From: Pseudomonadota bacterium | GTDB taxonomy: Bacteria; Pseudomonadota; Alphaproteobacteria; Rhizobiales; Beijerinckiaceae | Length of the DNA stretch: 6,189 nucleotides | Assembly: GCA_023452965.1 (NCBI GenBank) | Contig: JAEXUU010000318.1 | Span: 1 to 6,189 of the forward strand | Direction of reading: 5' to 3' | Shown: positions 1-5,686 of the stretch, one piece after another | Numbering within the stretch: position 1 is the stretch's first letter | Layout of the letters: every line of letters begins with the position of its first letter | Notes under the pieces: generated by a model | What the model was told of the DNA's origin: nothing | Seen by the model: only the letters and a program-made list of their open reading frames with translations | The model's database searches: none | Made by a program: the position numbers and the translations under genes

Positions 1-1
1 C

Positions 2-1399
2 GCCGAACTCGACAATATCGAGGAGATCCGGATCGGCACGCAGACCACCGATCCGGTCAATGGCGGCGCCGGTGGAACACCGGGCGACACCGTGCAGATT
101 TTCGGCGACTTCTCGACGACGAGCCTGGCGCTCAACACGATCACCATCGACGGCAACGCCGGTGACGACACCATCGACATCACCTCGCTGTCCTCGGCGC
201 ACCGCATCGTCTTCAAGTCGAATGGCGGCAACGACACGATCATCGGGACGCTGCGCCCGCAGGACGTGATCGAGCTGCCGGGAGACGCGACCCCGGAGGA
301 CTATGACGTCACCACCGAGGACGGCATCACCAAGATGACGAGCCCGGCGCACACCATCTCCTTCAAGACGACGGGCGGCATGCCGCAATTCTCGAACCAT
401 GAGGATGATGACGACGAAGATGACGACGACCATCACAACGGCTCCGGCTGCGACGACGATGACGACGATGCCCCGACCAATCCGGCGCCGAGCGCGGGCA
501 GCCCGCGGACCGGCACGCCGCAGGACGATGTCCTGACCGGCACCGGAGCAGCGGACACGCTGGTGGGGCTGGGGGGCGATGACGTGCTGACTGGCCTGGG
601 CGGCGACGATGCCATCTCGGCGGGCGCGGGAGACGATGTCGCCGATGGCGGGGCAGGACGCGACGTGGTCTTCGGGGCGGCCGGGAACGACCAGCTCTTC
701 GGCGGCGCCGGTGCCGACATGCTCTATGGCGAGGCCGGCGACGACAAGCTGTTCGGCGACGGCGGCGACGACCTGCTCTCCGGCGGAACCGGTAACGACA
801 CCGTGGTCGGCGGCGCCGGCAACGATGTGATCGTCGGCGAAGTCGGCGACGGCAACGACGCCTATTACGGCGACGGCACCGATGGCGGAGCCGGCACCGA
901 CACGCTCGACCTGTCGGCGATCACGGCGAACCTCACCGTCGATCTCGGCAACGGGCTCCTCGGGCGCGGCAGTGCCAGCAGCAGCCAGAGCGGGACCGAC
1001 TCGCTCTGGAACATCGAGAATGTCGCGACCGGATCCGGCAATGACACCATCACGGCCAGCAATGCGGTGAACGTGATGGAAGGCGGGACCGGCAACGACA
1101 CCTTCCGCTTCCTGAGCAAGGAAGGGGCGGATGGCGATACGATCCTTGGTTTCGAGCCCGGCGACCGGCTCGACGTCAGCGGCATCGACGCCAATGCGGC
1201 GGTGGCCGGCAACCAGGCCTTCACGCTGGTGCCCGGCGCCGACTTCACCGCCTCCGCCCAACTTGTGGTGGTCTACGAGACTCGGGCTGATGGCGATTAC
1301 ACGATCGTCAAGGGGAACGTCGATGCGGCGACGGACACCGATTTCCGCATCGAGCTCAAGGGCAGCCACACGCTGACCTCGGACAACTTCAATCTCTGA
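2..1399 (+). CDS. RTX calcium-binding protein, type I secretion substrate (5' end outside window)
   Basis: The frame is open from the first codon at position 2 to TGA at 1397-1399 (465 residues visible), so the gene starts upstream; the GTG at 92 is internal. Numbering is from position 2. Residues 1-132 are a beta-rich, non-repeat segment with isolated GNAGDDT- and GGNDT-type turns. Residues 134-156 are an Asp/Glu/His-rich tract. Residues 171-281 carry RTX nonapeptides. Residues 299-343 form a DTLDLS...NIEN module seen in many RTX proteins, followed by a short second RTX patch (344-372). The end (about 378-465) has a GDTILGFEPGDRLDV segment and a DFRIELKGSH motif close to an acidic/aromatic terminus, typical of the serralysin-type C-terminal region that T1SS exporters recognise. 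It should be exported in one step and fold outside the cell on binding Ca2+. No catalytic domain is visible; the missing N-terminal part decides the function. C150 is the only Cys seen, and such proteins are usually Cys-poor. Confidence 0.9.
   Translation, partial: AELDNIEEIRIGTQTTDPVNGGAGGTPGDTVQIFGDFSTTSLALNTITIDGNAGDDTIDITSLSSAHRIVFKSNGGNDTIIGTLRPQDVIELPGDATPEDYDVTTEDGITKMTSPAHTISFKTTGGMPQFSNHEDDDDEDDDDHHNGSGCDDDDDDAPTNPAPSAGSPRTGTPQDDVLTGTGAADTLVGLGGDDVLTGLGGDDAISAGAGDDVADGGAGRDVVFGAAGNDQLFGGAGADMLYGEAGDDKLFGDGGDDLLSGGTGNDTVVGGAGNDVIVGEVGDGNDAYYGDGTDGGAGTDTLDLSAITANLTVDLGNGLLGRGSASSSQSGTDSLWNIENVATGSGNDTITASNAVNVMEGGTGNDTFRFLSKEGADGDTILGFEPGDRLDVSGIDANAAVAGNQAFTLVPGADFTASAQLVVVYETRADGDYTIVKGNVDAATDTDFRIELKGSHTLTSDNFNL
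401..469 (+). repeat. Asp/His-rich low-complexity coding tract
   Basis: Runs of GAT/GAC codons encode two acidic stretches (four Asp, Glu, four Asp; later six Asp) separated by His-His-Asn-Gly-Ser-Gly-Cys. It lies between the N-terminal segment and the RTX repeats of the first gene. It may act as a flexible, cation-binding linker; this is inferred from composition only. Short tandem GAT/GAC triplets can also change length by slippage. Confidence 0.8.
548..844 (+). repeat. RTX nonapeptide array, 11 units of 27 bp
   Basis: Eleven in-register nonapeptides run from AADTLVGLG to GNDVIVGEV and follow the GxDxUxGGx pattern (U = large hydrophobic). At DNA level this is a diverged 27-bp tandem repeat. 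Such repeats form a parallel beta-roll that binds Ca2+ between turns. Several units keep the fold but lose the consensus, for example GDDVADGGA with Ala in the hydrophobic position. Confidence 0.93.
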
Positions 1400-1409
1400 G
1401 GTCCAACTT

Positions 1410-1442
1410 CAGGGAGCGGTCCGCGCCCCGGGCCGCTCCCTG
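1410..1442 (+). terminator. GC-rich hairpin after the RTX gene: probable terminator or attenuator
   Basis: The arms at 1410-1419 (CAGGGAGCGG) and 1433-1442 are perfectly complementary. Pairing continues inwards through one G-U and three further pairs, giving a stem of about 14 bp with a 5-nt loop (1424-1428). It starts 10 nt after the TGA stop. The downstream T-run is only three T (1445-1447), so it is not a textbook intrinsic terminator. It could terminate partially, or protect the 3' end of the substrate mRNA, lowering expression of the exporter genes relative to the substrate. The rest of the gap (1443-1487) shows no convincing promoter boxes. Confidence 0.65.
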
Positions 1443-1487
1443 CCTTTCCGACATTCCCCCGCGTGTGAATGCTGACGGATTGCGATC

Positions 1488-3278
1488 ATGGCTTCTTCAC
1501 GAGAACTGGCGAGCGCCAGAAGGCGCGATGCAGCGAAGCTCACGCAGGGCTTCCGCAGTGCCTTCATCTTCCTGTTCGTGATGTCCGGCATCATCAACAT
1601 CCTGGCGCTGACCGGCTCGCTCTACATGCTCCAGGTCTACGACCGCGCCCTGACCAGCGGCAGCGTGCAGACCCTGGTGGCGCTCTCCACCCTGGCGATC
1701 GGGCTTTATCTGTTCCAGGGCGGCTTCGACGTGATCCGCTCGCAGGTCCTGGTGCGCGTCGGAGCGAGGCTCGACGAGGACATCGCGCCGATCGCCCATC
1801 GCGTCGCGATCGACATGCCCCGCTTCGGCTTCTCGAGCGCGGAGGCGCTGGAGCGCGGGCGCGATGTCGATACGGTGCGCGCCTTCCTGGGCAGCCAGGG
1901 CCCGAGCGCCCTGTTCGACCTGCCCTGGATCCCGCTCTACCTGGCCTTCGTCTACTTCCTGCATCCCTGGCTGGGCGCCCTGACGCTCGGCGGCGCCTTC
2001 ATCCTGACGCTGCTGACGATCCTCAGCGAGGTGCTGACGCGCCGGCTGAACGGGACCACGCGCCAGGCCGGGATCGTGCGCAACGCGATCGCCGATTCCA
2101 ATGCCCGCAACGCCGAGGTGCTGAAGGCGATGGGTTTCGCCCATCAGGCCGTCGCACGTTTCGACAGCGCCAATCGCGAGCATCTGGAGCTGCAGACGCA
2201 GGCGAACGACCTGGGCGGCACCTTCGGCGCGATCTCGCGCGTGCTGCGCATGATCCTGCAATCGGCGATCCTCGGGCTGGGCGCCTATCTGACGATCAAG
2301 GGCGAGCTTTCTGCCGGCGCCATCATAGCGGCCTCCGTCGCCTCCGCGCGGGCCCTGGCCCCGGTCGACCTCGCCATCGCCAATTGGAAGGGCTTCGTCG
2401 CCGCACGTCTTGCATTCGGCAGGCTGCGCGACACGGTTGTCGCGCTCAGCCAGGCGGTCGAGCCCATGAAGCTTCCGGCTCCGGCCAAGTCGCTCAAGGT
2501 CGAAAAGATCACGGTGGCCGCGCCGGGTTCGGGGCAGATCCTGCTCAGCGAAGTCGGCTTCGAGATGGCGGCCGGAACGGCGCTCGGCGTGATCGGCCCG
2601 AGCGGCGGCGGCAAGACGACCCTGATACGCGCCCTGACCGGCATCTGGCCGACGCTGCGCGGCTCGGTCAGGCTCGATGGGGCCGAGCTCAGCCAATGGC
2701 CGGAGGAGAGCCTCGGTGCCTCGATCGGCTACCTCCCGCAGGAGGTGAGCCTGCTGGATGCGACGGTCGAGGAGAACATCTCGCGCCTGAGCCCGCGTGC
2801 CGACGCCTTCGACATCGTCGCGGCGGCCGCGGCGGCCGGCGTCCATGAGATGATCGTCCGGCTGCCGAACGGCTACCAGACGCAGCTCGGCTCGCAAGGA
2901 ACCGCGCTCTCGGCCGGGCAGAGACAGCGGATCGGGCTCGCGCGCGCGCTCTATGGCAGACCGTTCCTCGTCGTGATGGACGAGCCCAACTCCAATCTCG
3001 ACGGCGAAGGCGAGGCGGCCCTCAACGCCGCGGTCGAAGCCATCAAGAAGCGCGGCGGCATCGCCATCATCGTCGCGCACCGGCCGAGCGCGCTCGTCGC
3101 CGTCGACTATGTCTGCCTGATCCAGAGCGGCAAGCTCATCGCATTCGGCCCGAAAAGCGAGATCCTGGTGCCCTCGGCGGGACATGGCGCAGGGGCCCCC
3201 CCTGCGCCATCGAGCGCTGCTCCGGTCACTCCGATGACCGGTCACTTCAATGCCAAACACGAACGGGTGTCGGCATGA
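1488..3278 (+). CDS. Type I secretion system permease/ATPase, PrtD family
   Basis: This inner-membrane ABC exporter (596 residues, normal for the family) uses ATP to move RTX proteins through a channel built with an HlyD adaptor and a TolC-like porin. Residues about 24-300 are the transmembrane domain, with hydrophobic segments near 25-50, 62-82, 143-160, 162-182, 252-272 and 274-294. The family-typical stretch FDLPWIPLYLAF starts at 143. The ATPase domain has Walker A GPSGGGKTT (370-378, K376), Q-loop Gln418, signature LSAGQ (474-478; Ala replaces the usual first Gly), Walker B FLVVMDEP (493-500, E499) and switch His531, so it looks active. There is no N-terminal C39-like peptidase domain, as expected for PrtD rather than bacteriocin exporters. 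ATG 1488 is well bounded: an in-frame TGA lies at 1473-1475 and a weak CGGA (1476-1479) is spaced 8 nt from the ATG. Residues about 560-596 are an Ala/Pro-rich, unconserved-looking tail. The stop overlaps the next gene's start. Confidence 0.97.
   Translation: MASSRELASARRRDAAKLTQGFRSAFIFLFVMSGIINILALTGSLYMLQVYDRALTSGSVQTLVALSTLAIGLYLFQGGFDVIRSQVLVRVGARLDEDIAPIAHRVAIDMPRFGFSSAEALERGRDVDTVRAFLGSQGPSALFDLPWIPLYLAFVYFLHPWLGALTLGGAFILTLLTILSEVLTRRLNGTTRQAGIVRNAIADSNARNAEVLKAMGFAHQAVARFDSANREHLELQTQANDLGGTFGAISRVLRMILQSAILGLGAYLTIKGELSAGAIIAASVASARALAPVDLAIANWKGFVAARLAFGRLRDTVVALSQAVEPMKLPAPAKSLKVEKITVAAPGSGQILLSEVGFEMAAGTALGVIGPSGGGKTTLIRALTGIWPTLRGSVRLDGAELSQWPEESLGASIGYLPQEVSLLDATVEENISRLSPRADAFDIVAAAAAAGVHEMIVRLPNGYQTQLGSQGTALSAGQRQRIGLARALYGRPFLVVMDEPNSNLDGEGEAALNAAVEAIKKRGGIAIIVAHRPSALVAVDYVCLIQSGKLIAFGPKSEILVPSAGHGAGAPPAPSSAAPVTPMTGHFNAKHERVSA
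3184..3210 (+). other. Perfect 12-bp inverted repeat inside the 3' end of the exporter gene
   Basis: ATGGCGCAGGGG (3184-3195) is followed by CCC and then its exact reverse complement (3199-3210). In RNA this gives a very stable GC-rich hairpin. It encodes residues 566-575 of the exporter, in the Gly/Ala/Pro tail after the ATPase domain, where protein constraint is probably low. No T-run follows, so it is not an intrinsic terminator. It may affect mRNA stability, ribosome movement or expression of the overlapping downstream gene. Confidence 0.75.
3222..3241 (+). other. Second hairpin just upstream of the coupled start codon
   Basis: CCGGTCA (3222-3228) pairs with TGACCGG (3235-3241) across a 6-nt loop. 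The 9-mer CCGGTCACT also occurs as a direct repeat at 3222-3230 and 3238-3246. It lies 11 nt after the stronger hairpin and about 33 nt before the ATG at 3275. A role in tuning translation or mRNA processing at this junction is inference. Confidence 0.5.
3275..3278 (+). promoter_or_regulatory. ATGA stop/start overlap (translational coupling)
   Basis: The ATG of the RTX/cadherin gene (3275-3277) overlaps the TGA of the exporter (3276-3278). The only Shine-Dalgarno-like sequence is a weak GGG at 3265-3267. Translation of the second gene therefore probably depends on ribosomes finishing the exporter, which ties production of the two proteins together. Confidence 0.85.
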
Positions 3279-5635
3279 TCGAGGTCAAGGCTCTCAAACC
3301 CCAAACTCCCAACCTGCCGACGGCCGAGCAGATCTATCGTACGCCCGAGGCTGAAAGCCGGCCCGCGCGCTTGGTCGGCGCGGTCCTGCTCGCAATGGCG
3401 GCGATCGCGACCTACATCGCGAGCCTGTTCCCCAGCCTCGCCAGATCCAGTCCGGAGCCCTCCGCCGAGCAGCCGGAGGCAAAGCGCGGCGACGCGCCGG
3501 ACGTGCTGGGCGCTGTGGCGGAAGAGGAGACGGGAGCACTCGGCGAGGGCGAGAGGGAGCCGGCGCTGGGTTCCGGCGCCCCAAGCGCGCCGGTGGGCGG
3601 GATCGCGGATTTTCTCGGGATCGATTCACCGCCGATCGATTATGAGCAGCTGCCATTGCCGCGCTCGGATTCGCCAAAGGCTCCGTTCGGCCTCGACCTG
3701 CCGAGCAACGACAACCGCCTGGCACGCAACTTCCAGGCCGTCGCGCCTGTGGGCGAGGGCGGGAGCTCCTCCCGGCCGGCCAGCTCGATGTCAGGAGAAG
3801 CAGGTGAGAAGGTTTCGCTGAAGCCGGTCAAAAGCGCCCCACAGGCCGAACCGACCGACAAGGCCAGAAATGAGAAATCCGGCGGCGATGAAAAGTCCGG
3901 CGGCGTCAGCGCCAGTTCGGAAGACCGCGCGCCGCGCAACCAGGCGCCCGTCCTGCGCGGCGTCGTCACGCTGCCCAGCATCGGGATGTGCGAGACGCTG
4001 CTGGTCTCCGTCGCGGCGCTGCTCTCCGGCGCCTTCGATGCCGACGGCGATACGCTTTCCATCGTCAACCTGCGCGTCTCCGGCGGAACCCTGACCCCGG
4101 TCGAAGGCGGCTGGATCTTCAAGCCGGCCGCCGGGTCTCACGGTCCGGTAACGCTGGAATACGAGGTGAGCGACGGCAAGGTCGCGGTTGCGCAGACGGC
4201 CGGTTTCGAGGTGGTCGAGTTCAACGAGATCAACGGCACAGCTGCGGACGACATGCTGATCGGCACCGAATGCGCCGACATCATCTCGGGCGGCGACGGG
4301 GCAGACAACATCCACGCCCGCGGCGGCAGCGACATCATCCATGGAGGCCTCGGCAACGACCATATCGTAGCCGGCGCAGGCGATGACCTCGTCCATGCGG
4401 GCGCCGGCGACGACATCGTGTTCGGCGGTGCCGGCGACGACCTCATCCATGGCGAGGCGGGCAATGACCGCATCTTCGGCGGCGCCGGCAACGACCAGAT
4501 CTCGGGCGGGGCGGGCAATGACGAGATCCATGGCGAAGACGGTGACGATACCTTGGCGGGCGACGAGGGCGACGACATCATCTCTGGTGGTGCCGGCTCC
4601 GACATGATCGGCGGCGGCTCCGGAAATGATCGGCTTTCGGGCGGGACGTCCCCCGACTATCTCTTCGGCGGCCTGGGAGACGACGTCATCTTCGGCGAAG
4701 ATGGCGACGATTTCATCGACGGCGGCCCTGGCGATGACGATATCGACGGTGGCCCGGGCAACAACATCATCCAGACCGGGAGCGGCAGGAACCGTGTTGT
4801 GGCCGCCGATGGCGACAACATCGTCATCGGAGGAAGCGGAGAGGATACGGTCACGCTTGGTGCCGGGCGCGACACGGTGCGCGCGGGTGGCGGCAATGAC
4901 GTCGTCGACTCCGGCGCGGGCGACGACCGGGTCTTCGGCGAGGACGGCAACGACAAGATTTCCACCGGCGCGGGCAACGATATCGTCTCCGGCGGCAAGG
5001 GAAACGATACGATCGAGGCAGGTCCCGGCGCGGACCAGGTGAAGGGCGATGAAGGCGACGACACCTTCGTCGTGACCCTCGACCAGGATGACGATCGCTA
5101 TGATGGCGGCGACGACACCGACACGCTCGACCTCTCCCGCACGACACAGGGCGTCGAAGTCGATGCGATCGCCGGCACGGCGAAGGGCGCAGAGATCGGC
5201 AAGGACATCGCCGTCAACATCGAGGCCATCATCGGCGGCAAGGGCGACGACAAGTTCGTGGTCGGCGACACGCCGACGACGCTCACCGGTGGCGAGGGTG
5301 ACGATGCCTTCGTCTTCGAGGTTTCGCTAGGCGATGAGCAGCGCGATCTCATTCACGAGATCCTGGACCTCGATGCCGGCGACCGCATCATCGTCAAGCA
5401 GTACCAGCTCCGCAGCGACTTCGACGAAGCGGACGACGATCAGACAGAGGCGGAAGGCGAGGACGACCGCTTCAATGCGACCTATGGCGAAGAGGAGACG
5501 GCGCAGCCGTTCCGGTTCCGCATCGAGAAGATCGACGGCAATGAACATACCATCGTCGACGTCTATCTCGAGCAGGACGACGAGCGGGATTTCTCGATCC
5601 AGGTCCTCGGAAACCACAAGTTCTATTACTTCTAG
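3275..5635 (+). CDS. Membrane-anchored cadherin-like/RTX calcium-binding protein
   Basis: This 786-residue acidic protein has five visible parts. Residues 1-31 are a polar N-terminus with Arg22, Arg29 and Arg32. Residues about 33-54 are one hydrophobic helix with no lipobox Cys. Residues 55-222 are a low-complexity Pro/Ser/Glu/Gly-rich linker. Residues 223-315 are a cadherin-like (tandem-95/VCBS-type) domain, with NQAPVL at the start, DADGDTLS at 255-262 and LEYEVSDGK at 294-302. Residues 324-602 are 31 unbroken RTX nonapeptides. A DTLDLS...NIE module (615-650) and a charged C-terminal region follow, ending in DFSIQVLGNHKFYYF. The repeats, the C-terminus and the position between exporter and adaptor point to type I secretion. 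The N-terminal helix is unusual for a T1SS substrate. Positive charges before the helix favour cytoplasmic N-terminus and exported C-terminus. It may be a tethered surface or periplasmic protein, or an accessory component of the exporter. No enzymatic domain is recognised. Start ATG 3275 is chosen because it makes the ATGA overlap. Confidence 0.9.
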   Translation: MIEVKALKPQTPNLPTAEQIYRTPEAESRPARLVGAVLLAMAAIATYIASLFPSLARSSPEPSAEQPEAKRGDAPDVLGAVAEEETGALGEGEREPALGSGAPSAPVGGIADFLGIDSPPIDYEQLPLPRSDSPKAPFGLDLPSNDNRLARNFQAVAPVGEGGSSSRPASSMSGEAGEKVSLKPVKSAPQAEPTDKARNEKSGGDEKSGGVSASSEDRAPRNQAPVLRGVVTLPSIGMCETLLVSVAALLSGAFDADGDTLSIVNLRVSGGTLTPVEGGWIFKPAAGSHGPVTLEYEVSDGKVAVAQTAGFEVVEFNEINGTAADDMLIGTECADIISGGDGADNIHARGGSDIIHGGLGNDHIVAGAGDDLVHAGAGDDIVFGGAGDDLIHGEAGNDRIFGGAGNDQISGGAGNDEIHGEDGDDTLAGDEGDDIISGGAGSDMIGGGSGNDRLSGGTSPDYLFGGLGDDVIFGEDGDDFIDGGPGDDDIDGGPGNNIIQTGSGRNRVVAADGDNIVIGGSGEDTVTLGAGRDTVRAGGGNDVVDSGAGDDRVFGEDGNDKISTGAGNDIVSGGKGNDTIEAGPGADQVKGDEGDDTFVVTLDQDDDRYDGGDDTDTLDLSRTTQGVEVDAIAGTAKGAEIGKDIAVNIEAIIGGKGDDKFVVGDTPTTLTGGEGDDAFVFEVSLGDEQRDLIHEILDLDAGDRIIVKQYQLRSDFDEADDDQTEAEGEDDRFNATYGEEETAQPFRFRIEKIDGNEHTIVDVYLEQDDERDFSIQVLGNHKFYYF
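4244..5080 (+). repeat. RTX nonapeptide array, 31 uninterrupted units of 27 bp
   Basis: From ADDMLIGTE (residue 324) to GDDTFVVTL (ending at 602) the protein reads as 31 consecutive nonapeptides without a single register break (837 bp = 31 x 27). Most fit GxDxUxGGx. Exceptions include SPDYLFGGL (459-467, lost Gly) and a run of three units with Asn in place of the key Asp (495-521). The array predicts a long Ca2+-dependent parallel beta-roll of about 15 turns at 18 residues per turn. Confidence 0.95.
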
Positions 5636-5674
5636 CCAGCGCAAAGCTGCGTGTATTGCAGCTCGGGCGCGGAT

Positions 5675-5678
5675 GGAG
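5675..5678 (+). promoter_or_regulatory. Ribosome binding site for the HlyD-family gene
   Basis: GGAG at 5675-5678 lies 8 nt before GTG 5687, a good spacing, but 14 nt before the in-frame ATG at 5693. This favours the GTG as the start. Confidence 0.55.
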
Positions 5679-5686
5679 TGGCCGCC

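Noticed and set aside
92..94. GTG as the start of the first RTX gene
   Set aside because: The same frame is open back to position 2 with protein-like sequence (ELDNIEEIRIG...), and the segment around the GTG continues a beta-rich domain, so this codon is an internal Val.
548..844. 27-bp tandem repeats considered as a CRISPR-like or non-coding satellite array
   Set aside because: The units are diverged at DNA level, contiguous without spacers, and conserved as RTX nonapeptides in frame.
1469..2848. 459-codon + strand frame overlapping the exporter
   Set aside because: It is a shifted reading of the exporter sequence, Arg/Gly/Pro-rich with no domain.
1497..3260. 587-codon open frame on the minus strand
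   Set aside because: It lies wholly antisense to the exporter, whose domains are unambiguous. Its product is Arg/Asp/Gln-rich with no recognisable domain; such frames arise from GC-rich codon bias.
5645..5663. 6-bp inverted repeat (AGCTGC/GCAGCT) after the stop of the cadherin/RTX gene
   Set aside because: The stem is short and no T-run follows; it is too weak to call a terminator.
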